Assembly: GCA_014529385.2 (NCBI GenBank)
Contig: CM043959.1
Coordinates: forward strand, 3,448,358-3,512,357
Reading direction: 5' to 3'
DNA: 64,000 nucleotides
Origin: Adiantum capillus-veneris
Lineage: Eukaryota > Streptophyta > Polypodiopsida > Polypodiales > Pteridaceae
Below, piece after piece: positions 45,991 through 54,980 of the stretch (the first letter of the stretch is position 1; every line of letters begins with the position of its first letter). The notes beneath the pieces were generated by a model, which was given only the letters and a program-made list of their open reading frames with translations, made no database searches and was not told the DNA's origin. Both the position numbers and the translations under genes were made by a program.

Positions 45991-46302
45991 ATCGATGCAT
46001 AGACCAAAGAGAGTTGGTGACAATGGCCATCCTTGTTTAACCTCTATAATGCTTACAAAAATTTCAAAAATTCCTCTTCCCATGCGCAATTAACACATCA
46101 CCTTCTCATAAATTTGAGAAACCGCAAGCATAAACTCACTTCGCACTTGAAGTTCTTCCATCCTTCTTGACAAATCATTATGTGTAATCATATCAAAGGC
46201 TTTCTTAAAGTCCACAAAACAAAAATACAATCGCTTGACTTTCAACCGACTTACCTCCATGAGATCGCGAAGAGTGACAAGATGACCAACGGTTCTACAA
46301 CA

Positions 46303-46761
46303 TCAACAAAAAATCGCTTGTCCTTTTGCACGCTTATCATTCTCTTCAGCCCAATCACTCAATTTTATCTCCATTATGCACCCAAACAACTTTGTCATAA
46401 GAGACCCAATTATTATAGCTCGGTAGTTGTTTACATTCTTTATATCCCCTCCTTTATGCAATGGCTTGACCCAATTAGTACTCCAATCATAAGGCATACC
46501 ATGCTGAAGTGCAATGTCCTCTTCTAAAATAAAAAATGGCCGATCTCTATCCATGTAAGCATAAAATGGGGAATCATGATGAGGAATGTAGCAACCGGCT
46601 ACAAAAATGGGTGCTCTTTTTGGTGTCATAATTTTAAACCATACATAACGTTTGTACTTGTCATCTTTCAGAATTGATACAAAATATTTCAATCCTTTCT
46701 TAACCATACATGCTACCCCTCCTTGCCATCCTTGTTGCTTAAGATTCTTTGACCACGTCAA
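46303..46761 (-). pseudogene. LINE endonuclease-RT fusion frame (L3)
   Basis: 152 codons in which the endonuclease (KRAPIFVAGCYIPHHDSPFY, RPFFILEEDIA) runs straight into RT sequence (LQHGMPYDWSTNWVKPLHKGG, IIIGSLMTKLFGCIMEIKLS) across the deletion. The in-frame join makes a deceptively open reading frame. It lacks the GDMN and SDH endonuclease motifs and the RT active site. Confidence 0.75.
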
Positions 46762-46947
46762 TGACTATACATGGTTATCCTCCAAGTTGTTAATCCTTTG
46801 TGTATCATACTCCCAAGTTTCAACAAGGAGTACAACATTGGCTTTGCTTGTTAGTTCATTAATGCCAACCCCCGCATTCCATGGGTATCCATTGCAATTC
46901 CAGAAGCATATTTTCAATTGTAACTCGGCCTCATAGGTGGTGCATCC

Positions 46948-47659
46948 CTATTTGCTTGAGGGACTTGCCTCCTCCTTGGACACATTTTCTTCATGAGAGA
47001 TCTCCTTGTTTTTCATATTCTTTTCCTCATATGCCTTGCGATGCATATTTTTTTGCTTAATAGTGCGATCTTCACATACAAAACGTTTTGTATCCCTCAA
47101 ATAGATCCAACTATTATCAAGGATAATCTTTCGATTGGTCTCATTCGGCATGGTACATACATATGGCTGTTCTCCTGAGCGAGGAGATCCTTGCTCACTC
47201 ACTCTATGTGCTCCATAGTTTGTATATACATTTTTCATGTGGCATACATCCCGGCTCATAGTGTCAAATTTCTCCTATTTCAATACATGGTCATGCTCTA
47301 CTTTGCCCATGGGCTCCTTCAAAGCATTCAAGTCCACAAGAGAGCGTTTACATTCCTTGAATTTCTCTTCAAGTTGCATCAAACGTGTTGTTTGCAGCCC
47401 AAGTGTCCTCTTGAGATTCACATTTTCAACCACAAGAACCCTTAGCGTGACATCTCCATTGCAAGTGCCCGTAAGTTTTCACCTTGTTTGTTTACGATCT
47501 CTTGCAACTATACCAAATATGCCACGATCATGGTTTTCGATGTCATTGGTTGAGTGGTTGTGTTTCTATCTCCGCACTTTAGGAGATTTTGGATCATTTT
47601 CTACAATGTTTGTGGACCTTCTTGAAGAAGAAGAACCCTTGTGAGTTTCGGAAGACATT
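46948..47659 (-). pseudogene. LINE ORF1 (L3)
   Basis: Probable start ATG at 47659 (Met-Ser-Ser-Glu-Thr-His), then a Ser-rich stretch interrupted by TAG. A coiled-coil segment follows, then the RRM-like words AHRVSEQGSPRSGEQPYVC, ILDNSW and the basic end. Part of the coiled coil to RRM link is deleted compared with L2 (jump near 47215). Confidence 0.65.
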
Positions 47660-47785
47660 GTATGTAAACTAAGAGATGAGAGTCAACTTTCGTGAACCTA
47701 TTCACTTCAGACATGCTACTACAAAGACGCCTTTCATTACTCTAAAAATCTCTTCTATCAAACATCTGCGGCTTTATCTCTTACA

Positions 47786-47788
<3 letters not shown>

Positions 47789-47834
<46 letters not shown>

Positions 47835-47906
47835 TAGTGGGCGCTAGCGTCACGCTGCATATGAGGGAGTGTTGTGATGACATTCTTCGGCATTAGTAAA
47901 AAAAAT

Positions 47907-47939
<33 letters not shown>
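47789..47939. repeat. (CT)n tracts
   Basis: CT repeats at about 47789-47830 and 47910-47939, with a short block between them containing GGGCGCTAGCG. With the GA tract at 59860-59880 they flank repeat R copy 2 as an inverted pair. Confidence 0.93.
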
Positions 47940-47941
<2 letters not shown>

Positions 47942-48239
47942 GCACAACGTCTTGGTGAGCGCTAGCACTTGTGTTTAGCTTGCACATAAAGAAACCAAAT
48001 AGTAGAGAAGCCAATAGGGAAGTACTAAATAGCAAACCAACAATTCATTGAATTGAAATAGTAAGGGAATTGAGCCTAGCATATAGAACAAGGAAATTTT
48101 AATATAAACACCTCTTCAAACAAAAAAGATGGTTAGGCAACCTGCTCTTACATTCAAAGGAAATACAATCTTCTTCCAACACCCTTTCTCTACACAATCA
48201 CATCAAAGAAGTTCCAAATCCCCAAGAGAAAGATCTAGA

Positions 48240-49473
48240 GGCAAAGAGCCGATGCACCATGTTGAGAGCACAAGTTGGGTGCCAATTGCATCGAGAAGTT
48301 AGAAACACAATCATGTGGATGAGCTCTGGAGAAGAAACCCCAAGAGGATATGGAAACTAAAACCCACAAAAGCAAACTTGGCAATGACTTGAAGAACTCT
48401 TCATATGTCTTCTACTTCACCATAGATTAGGTAGATGAGCTTCTAACACCATTGTTCTCATTGTTTCCATGTTGTGAAATTGCGTACACCATAGCAAGCC
48501 GTTTTGAAAGACGGGCGAGTGATTGCAAGCTTCAATGAACTACAGCTGTTGCCTTCAGGCACGACAATCACATATGACTCAATATTGGGTGCTAGCGCCA
48601 AGATGCATAGAAGGGAGAGTTGCCCGTTATGCCTCTCTCATATTGGGCACTAGCGCCATGCTTCATAGGAAGAAGAGCTGCCACCTACGTCCGTTTTTGG
48701 CCACCTATCCCCCCCCCCCCCCCCTTCCAAGGTGCCACCTTGCAACTGCTCCTCCGTGTCCTTTTGCCAGTTTCCCTCGACGCCCCCAGTTTCCACGGTC
48801 ACCACATGTCCCCTCCCTTTCATTTATGTTTGTTTTTACTAGTTTGTGGGCACGTGGCTACTCTTTATTTCCTTTTGTTTTCATTTGTTAAGCTTAAAAG
48901 AGGATCTTTGTGGATACTCGTTAATGAAACATTTTGGTCTCACTACTCTCTCAAAATGGGCGCTAGTGCCAAGCTGAAAAGGGAGAGAGTGATAACAAAA
49001 TTGAATGCTATCAACCAATCTAATCTCGTTAGATATGCTCATTAGATTTTGCTTTATTTAAGGAAAAATTACCAAAATACCCCTGTGGAATTTCCCAAAA
49101 TACCCCTAGAATTGCAAAAATTTCCAGAATACCTCCAATTTTTTGTCGTAAATTCCCAAAATGCCCCTAGTTGTGAGAGTAAATTTCTTTCAAGATCTAT
49201 CTTTTTTGTAGCTTTTCATAAGAAGACTGATTGTCTATCAATACAAGATGCTAAAACTATAATTTGAATTGATTATGTATGCTTTGGAGATGCATTGGTT
49301 CACTATTTTAGACCTAATTACCTTTTTTACGAGGTAATTTGTGACAAATTACATACTAAGCAATCGAAAATGGATCTTAATTGTCAAAAAGTAATAAAGA
49401 TTAGAAAATATTGAACTATCTAACTAAAATAGATACAAGGGTATTTTGGGAATTTCCACAAATTAGAGGGGTA
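48240..49473. repeat. Repeat family R, copy 2, left part
   Basis: Homologous to 10478-12140. It has one instead of two copies of the 432-bp unit; the 75-codon frame here carries a TAG and a TGA. It includes the GGCGCTAGCGCC-type blocks (about 48588, 48643, 48957). It ends at GGGTA, where element C starts, and resumes at 59653. Confidence 0.8.
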
Positions 49474-50660
49474 TGTTGGACGGATACACCGCGACGGACG
49501 TCAGCATAGCGAGAACTCACCTAACATATAATGTCAACTGAGGACGGAGCTTGACCCGCAGGCGTGTGGAAGCAAGCATAGGGTGTCAATCTACACTCGA
49601 CCGACTCTTGACTAATTCCTAGAGAGGTCTCTACCCAATGTCTAAGCTACAGCCTTCAAGGGTGCTTAAGAAGAGATTTCCTACAACGCTTAGAAGAGCC
49701 AAACACCCATCACACAGTCTCGAAACGCCACAAAACTTGAAGGAGACCCTACTAACACCAATAGGTCGCTATCCCTAAGGTCCATGAACCAAAATCTCAA
49801 CCCAAAGCACCCGGTGCAAAATCGCGTAGGATGTCTGGCCGAAATTTGTAGGTCGTCGTTTCTGAAAACTAAAGTGCCTAATGTGTAGCTCTACTGAATG
49901 CGAACGCGTGGATATGTTGAAATGCACCCGGTGCAAAATCGCGTAGGATGTCTGGCCGAAATTTGTAGGTCGTCGTTTCCGAAAACTAAAGTGCCTAATG
50001 TGTAGCTCTACTGAATGCAAACGCGTGGATATGTTGAAATGCACAAATGGACAACGTATGCTCACCGAATCACTAGATGAAGCTCGTAGATGGAGCTCAC
50101 AAAACCACACCGTACGCATGCAATGTAGGTATTGGCGCGTAGCTCTCGTCGGGGGCAACACGCTACAGTTCTCTGCACTCGATTCCGACCACTGGTATGT
50201 GCGTAGCGTCAAGAAGAAGCTCTCACTCTCTCTCGTACACAGTACGCTCACGCATAGACAGTAGATCAGATTATTAGAAGTCTCCTTACAAAGCTTTAGG
50301 TTTTGGCTTATATACTAAGCCTTAGAAAACCTAATGTCCGACCAAAATGACCTTATTTGTTCTTAGGCTTCTATAGAGCTTAATTACAACACCGTGAGCT
50401 GGATTTGCTCATCCAGCAAGCATCTGTGGCCAAAAAACAATTGTCGACTTAAAATATGAAGTTTTCGTAACATTACAAAAGTGGCCGTAATGGCTCAAAA
50501 TAATAATAACGGGATATTCGATGATGTCCATGAGCTTGTATCTTCACATTACAACATCCATCTTCGTCTTCATCACTTCATCAACATCTTTATTTGGAAT
50601 CTTTAGAGAATCTTTCATGGAATCTTTGTGAAAGCGTTGTTGAAAGGTTGACCTGTTACA
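49474..50660 (-). repeat. 3' LTR of element C
   Basis: 1187 bp; plus-strand ends TGTTGGACGG and CCTGTTACA. It includes a 117-bp duplication (49807-50040) and TATATAAG in reverse (50307-50314). It follows the PPT at 50661-50672. Confidence 0.9.
49807..50040 (-). repeat. 117-bp tandem duplication in the 3' LTR of C
   Basis: Two near-identical units starting at GCACCCGGTGCAAAATCGCG (49807 and 49924). Each contains the reverse half-site GCGTAGGATGTCT and the conserved block with the LTR word TGTAGCTCTACT. The 5' LTR of C and both LTRs of B have one unit, so the duplication arose after insertion or in this copy. Confidence 0.9.
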
Positions 50661-50672
50661 CTCTCCCCCTTC
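50661..50672 (-). other. Polypurine tract of element C
   Basis: Plus strand CTCTCCCCCTTC, in sense GAAGGGGGAGAG, directly adjoining the 3' LTR. Confidence 0.88.
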
Positions 50673-51869
50673 GAAGTCTTGTCCTCCGCGACAAGACCCT
50701 ATGTCTGCAGTGGCCTTGACGAGTGCTTCATGTTTTGGTGTTGGTTGAAGCTTTTGTTGTTGCAGTTGCTTCTATTAGATGCTTTGTATGTTGTAGAGTT
50801 ACCTTTTTCTTGTACATGTAGTGTAGTTGAAGCCATAGCTCTCCCCCTCCGATTGGTTGTTGTAGCGTGAATAGGTTGAGTGGGGTTTGTTGTTGCATCA
50901 AGTCATTATCTTGGCATTTCTGTATTGTTTGTTCTTTGAGTGTCATCCTGCATGTGTACCTGTAATCTTGAAGCCTTTTTGAATTTTTTCTGGGCCGTTC
51001 CCCTTTGATCTTCTAGTTGATGAGCATGTAGTTGTTTGGGGATGTCATTGGTTTGCTTTTCTCTGTTTTTATAAGAGAAATAAAACAGTAAAAATAAGAT
51101 GTGGCGTATATTACAAAATGAAGGTCTTGGATACCTGGATAGGACTAAAGGGAAAAACCCAGTGGGGAAAAAATGCCTTTAGTCACAATAAAATGTGAGG
51201 CTATATGTACTTATGTTTTGATGGAACCGAGTTTTGTTGAGTTAAAGTACTTATGGCCGTATGGCTACTATTATTGACTGGATATACATTGGATAAGTGT
51301 TAGTAGCTTGAAGTCAAAGTCATTGTTGTTGAGAAAATGCTCATGAAACCTGTTACCGCTTCGTCATCGTCATTTTGTTGTGTAAGTGCATGGGTGGAAC
51401 ACAAATCGTGTCAAATGCAAATGTCCAATGATGGGACATTGTATATGCTTGCACAGATAGATGCATGGGAAACAATATGTTGTGCGAGAAGAGTTTGAAT
51501 GGGTGCTTCCAGGAGTGAACGTAGCTTAGAGAAGCAAAAATATATTTGACTTCAAGAGCTACCGTTATTCACAAGAAGGGTTTTGGTCGATGAGGTTTTT
51601 TCCACTCTCCTCACTGTGTTCATGTGCGTGAGTGTTTTCTGGACTACTCTGCCACTCCACCATTTAAAATAGTAGAGTTTGACTCTTATGGTCTCCTCTT
51701 TCAGCATGAGTGACATGACTTTATGTATGCTCAAATCTCCAGCTTGAGCTTATATCTATTAGCTAGACTCATAGACCACAAAGAAAATATTAGACTTGAA
51801 GCTTGGGCCTGACACTTTGCTCATTTAGTGGCTCAACTGCCTGACTCTAGACTCTTATGCCATATATTT
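50673..51869 (-). other. 3' non-coding region of element C
   Basis: Matches the 3' region of B up to the deletion junction near 51630. It contains the conserved 72-codon frame at 50728-50946 (ending at the same stop as in B), judged non-coding from its substitution pattern. Confidence 0.5.
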
Positions 51870-52316
51870 TTAATGGCGACTTAGACTTACCTGATCACGT
51901 CCTGAAATCCAATTCGATATGCTATTGAGGTTTAGGCCATTCTCTTTGGTTTGGTTTTGTGATGCCATTTTGTCAAATACATTGACAAATACCTGCTCTT
52001 CATGCTTTGGTAGCACACTGATGTTGCGTGGTGAGATAGGTTTTGAGGTTGAAGCAATGGTTGATGAAGTCTTCTTCCAGACTGTGTTCTTTAAAACTAT
52101 GACTTCTTCTTGTATCCTTGCTTTACCTTTGTTGATAAGAGGCTGTAGACTAGTTGTGGGCCTCTGTTGTTGACTTCCAGCTATAGGTTTTGGAATCCAA
52201 GTTGTCCTTGGTCCTTGTGTGATCTGCTTTTCCACTTTACTTGTTGCTTGTTTGACTTGATGGTCCTTTGGCTTCAGTGTCCAAATATTGTTGTTACCTT
52301 TGTAAAAGCCTTGCTC
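51870..52316 (-). CDS. Trp-motif tail of element C, last segment
   Basis: In-frame continuation after a TAG at 52317-52319. It reads GFYKGNNNIW, KPKDHQV, RTTWIPKPIAG, then a Lys/Ser-rich stretch with NTVWKK and an end rich in Asn (NGLNLNSISNWISGRD). It extends the same Trp motif pattern as the two segments before it. Function is unknown; the pattern also ends the element A polyprotein. Confidence 0.5.
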   Translation of the reverse strand, partial: EQGFYKGNNNIWTLKPKDHQVKQATSKVEKQITQGPRTTWIPKPIAGSQQQRPTTSLQPLINKGKARIQEEVIVLKNTVWKKTSSTIASTSKPISPRNISVLPKHEEQVFVNVFDKMASQNQTKENGLNLNSISNWISGRDQVSLSRH

Positions 52317-52811
52317 CTATAGTAAATGACGAGGGACCCACCTTGGAGTTGTAGCACTCATGGTTGCATAGTTGGGTTGTCGTTGTTGGGCATGTTGTGC
52401 TACATGAGTCTTCTTCATGATCTCAGGGGAAGCTTTAATCTTTGGCAACCAAATTTGAGTGTTACCTGTATAGTATCCTTGTGCTTCTAGTAGCTTGACT
52501 AGGATCATTCGTTGCACTGCTTGTTGTGTGCCATTTGCTTGACTTTGTGGGGTATTTTCACTGCAGAGCTTTGACTTTGATACCCACAACTGCTTCAATG
52601 TTTGTTGCTTAGAAGGTCTTTGCTTATTCTTCCTGTACCTGTTTTTGCTCCTGTGTGAACAGTTATACCTGCGCTGGATGCCCTCTTGATCTTGTTGTGA
52701 AGGGATACCACATGCTGGGTATGTCCAAGCTGTTACCTTTGGTTTTTTGACCCATACTTTGATGTTCTCGTCATAGTAGCCTTGAGCAGTGATTGAACTG
52801 TTTGATGCTAT
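52317..52811 (-). CDS. Trp-motif tail of element C, middle segment
   Basis: Frame continues after the TAG at 52812-52814. It contains TAQGYYDENIKVWVKKPK, LKQLWVSKSK, EAQGYYTGNTQIWLPKIK and PRWVPRHLL, about four variants of a motif built on QG(Y/F)Y, then (I/V)W and PK. The regular recurrence suggests a repeated binding module. It ends in TAG with the frame open beyond. Confidence 0.55.
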   Translation of the reverse strand: MASNSSITAQGYYDENIKVWVKKPKVTAWTYPACGIPSQQDQEGIQRRYNCSHRSKNRYRKNKQRPSKQQTLKQLWVSKSKLCSENTPQSQANGTQQAVQRMILVKLLEAQGYYTGNTQIWLPKIKASPEIMKKTHVAQHAQQRQPNYATMSATTPRWVPRHLL

Positions 52812-54146
52812 CTAACCTGTGACTTTTGCTGATGCTGGTACCCAAATTGGATCTTTGTCCTTGATGTACTCCTTGGATACTAACACTTGGTTGACCCGTT
52901 TCTTTCTTTTGTGGAGGCTTTGTTGCGATGGAAACTTTGGTTGATAGACTTTGCGCTTTGGTTTCCATTGCGTTGTCGAGGGTTTGGCTTTTGATGTAGA
53001 GGCTTCTTCATGTACGTGTATTGGCTGGGCTAAAGACTTTGACTGAAGTGAAGGATTTGGGTTGCAAAACACTGTTTCACTTGTTTTAGCTTTTCCTTTG
53101 TCGATAGTGGCCAAAGATCTTTGAGCTGTCATAGGCTTAACCACTGTTGAAGATTCAGGTGCTTCTTTAAACATTTTCGCCCATTGCTTGGACAAAATCA
53201 AGTGTGTACTCATTTTTTGAGAGTCCACCACTAGGAATTTGTCTTTGATTACCTTTGACCGTAGTGTAAGGGTAGCTTTTGCAATCCCTAAACTTGTGAT
53301 GGCTATTCCATGTGATATAGGAAGCTGTACCTGAATTTCATATAGTTCTGGTTTATCTAGAAGTAACCACAGCCCATAAGACATGACATTAGTTGTGGCA
53401 GTGCAATCTATGTCTGTTGTAAAATTGAATTTCAGTTTCTCATGCACATCCAACGAGAATTTAATCTTCTTGTTGGCTGCCAAGTAACTGATGTCCTCTT
53501 TGCTTTCGGTACTTTTCGTCGACTTTTGTGACTTGGAAGCTTTGTCATCCTCTTGTATGTTGAACTTCTTTATCATTTGACTGGTTGTAGCATGTCCCAA
53601 GTGCTTACTATCTTCTGATCTATAGCTTTGGGGAAGGTCTATAGCCTGAGCATCTTGTTGGTCTTCATTGATAGTTTCTGACTGTGACGCCTTGACTCTT
53701 GATTTCAGAAGCTCTCTGTCACTATTTACTGCTTCTAGCACTTGAAGGTAATTCAATGGTGACTTTTCTTCTTGGAAATCTTTTGAAGTTTGTGTAGTAG
53801 GATATTGAGGTTGACTCTCTTCTTCTGATGCAATGGTCGCCGTGGCCTTTGGTTTCCATTGTTCCATGGGTTTTTGTAGAGTCTCTTCTCGAAAATATTC
53901 ATTCATATCCTGTATTGCTTGTCCTTGGTAGTCAATCTTGGGCTCAGTCATTTCCTGTTCTTCTGTGCATTCTATGTCTTCTGTTACATCTTCTTTTAGC
54001 TTCTCATACTCTTTGATTTGTTCAATCACCAATGAAGAGTCCACAGTAGAGAATTTATTTGGTAGACGTTCAACTTCATCCATTGATTCTATTTGCATGT
54101 CTTCCACTTGTGACGTGGCACTAAGATTTTTTGTTACCACTGCCAC
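52812..54146 (-). CDS. Protease-like ORF of element C with altered active site
   Basis: 444 residues after an in-frame TAG that ends the zinc-knuckle ORF. The first half is acidic and low complexity. The region KLKFNFTTDIDCTATTNVMS followed by a block ending HLILSKQWAKMF aligns in order with the second retropepsin of element A (ALLDSGAQANLIS ... HPLLLGQPWQKQY), but the catalytic DSG reads DCT, so proteolysis is doubtful. The C-terminus begins the Trp motifs (KDPIWVPASAK). It may act as a binding domain or be decayed. The matching region is deleted from B. Confidence 0.6.
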   Translation of the reverse strand: MAVVTKNLSATSQVEDMQIESMDEVERLPNKFSTVDSSLVIEQIKEYEKLKEDVTEDIECTEEQEMTEPKIDYQGQAIQDMNEYFREETLQKPMEQWKPKATATIASEEESQPQYPTTQTSKDFQEEKSPLNYLQVLEAVNSDRELLKSRVKASQSETINEDQQDAQAIDLPQSYRSEDSKHLGHATTSQMIKKFNIQEDDKASKSQKSTKSTESKEDISYLAANKKIKFSLDVHEKLKFNFTTDIDCTATTNVMSYGLWLLLDKPELYEIQVQLPISHGIAITSLGIAKATLTLRSKVIKDKFLVVDSQKMSTHLILSKQWAKMFKEAPESSTVVKPMTAQRSLATIDKGKAKTSETVFCNPNPSLQSKSLAQPIHVHEEASTSKAKPSTTQWKPKRKVYQPKFPSQQSLHKRKKRVNQVLVSKEYIKDKDPIWVPASAKVTG

Positions 54147-54161
54147 CTCTTCTTGTGTTGG

Positions 54162-54980
54162 CTAACTATTGTCAGAATCTTTGCTTCTTTTGCTCTCGAC
54201 CCTTGAACTGTGAGCTTCTTCTTCATCACCTTGTGGATGCTTTGACTTGTCCTCACTGAGGTTCTTTAAGCGATCTTGAATCAGCTGATTCAATTGATCT
54301 TTTTTGAAAGCCTCATTCTCTATGATAATGTCGTTGACACCCTTGACTTCAAGCAATTGTGTCTTGAGCCTATCTTTTGTGCTCTGCGACAAGATCTGCT
54401 TCTTTTTAGGAGATCTCATTGGGGATTCTTGCTTTCGTTCCCTTGTTGTCACTGTCTGAACTTTGCTTTTGGCTTGTTGCTTCTTCTTTTCCATGTAGAG
54501 CTTTGTTGGGCAGTCCTTCACTAAATGACCAATGGCACATTGGTTGCAATATGTCGCTATCTCAACATGTGCACCCTTTGGATGAGGCAACTCTCCATAA
54601 TACTGTTGAAAATGGTTTCCTGTGGTATCTAGATACAGATATGACCTCTTCTTTGCACGCATGAACTTGTAGATTACGATCGACTTAGGTGTATCCACTG
54701 GCTTCGTCTCTTTATCCTTCATCATCTTGTCCTTGAGAAGCTGAAAATAGCTTCCATTATTGCTTGCATACAAGATCAAATCACTATCCATGCTTTCTAG
54801 CAGTTGTAATGCTAATTCTTCCATCAGTATATGGTCTTTGTCGTGGGGCTTCTGCATAGCCTTAGGGATTTTGGCGAGGTTTGCACCGAGGGTGAAGATC
54901 GAACCGAATCTTTGTTTTTTGTTTCCCTGGATGGTGCTTTTGGACGGGGTCCAACTATGTGACTTACAGGTTGCCCACAA
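54162..54980 (-). CDS. Gag-like protein of element C, zinc-knuckle half
   Basis: 272 residues in a different frame from the N-terminal ORF; B shows that both are one protein, and a 14-15 base loss at about 54868 in C (compared with B) explains the shift. It holds Tyr/Gly modules (DLILYASNNGSYFQLL, SYLYLDTTGNHFQQYYG) and one knuckle CNQCAIGHLVKDC (CX2CX3HX4C, the same spacing as in A), then a basic region. It ends with TAG, after which the same frame continues as the protease-like ORF. Confidence 0.7.
   Translation of the reverse strand: MWATCKSHSWTPSKSTIQGNKKQRFGSIFTLGANLAKIPKAMQKPHDKDHILMEELALQLLESMDSDLILYASNNGSYFQLLKDKMMKDKETKPVDTPKSIVIYKFMRAKKRSYLYLDTTGNHFQQYYGELPHPKGAHVEIATYCNQCAIGHLVKDCPTKLYMEKKKQQAKSKVQTVTTRERKQESPMRSPKKKQILSQSTKDRLKTQLLEVKGVNDIIIENEAFKKDQLNQLIQDRLKNLSEDKSKHPQGDEEEAHSSRVESKRSKDSDNS

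Larger units (their letters stand above)
46006..47770 (-). mobile_element. LINE fragment L3 with internal deletion
   Basis: Minus-strand LINE. In sense: ORF1 (47659-46948), then most of the endonuclease (about 46920-46512), then directly part of the RT (46511-46006). The RT part ends at GCPLSPTLFGLCID, where it meets the relic. About 1.3 kb of endonuclease end, spacer and RT start are missing at 46511/46512. Its RT motif reads VKQGWPLSP, keeping the Gln that is a stop in L2 and L4a. Upstream of ORF1 it resembles the 5' part of L2. Confidence 0.83.

Noticed and set aside
46303-46761. Open 152-codon frame that looks like a novel endonuclease-RT fusion
   Set aside because: It is the accidental in-frame product of an internal LINE deletion and lacks the catalytic motifs of both domains.
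50728-50946. 72-codon frame kept in elements B (44438-44653) and C with the same stop
   Set aside because: About ten of roughly thirteen codon differences change the amino acid, so there is no sign of protein-level selection. The similarity reflects recent common origin.
12947-54164. Alternative genetic code with TAA and TAG as Gln, as in some ulvophyte algae
   Set aside because: Several stops do sit at Gln positions (for example RQGCPLSP in L2), but TGA stops occur at Arg, Gly and Trp positions too, and TAG or TAA also replaces Lys or Glu. General decay, mainly C-to-T, explains the mixture.
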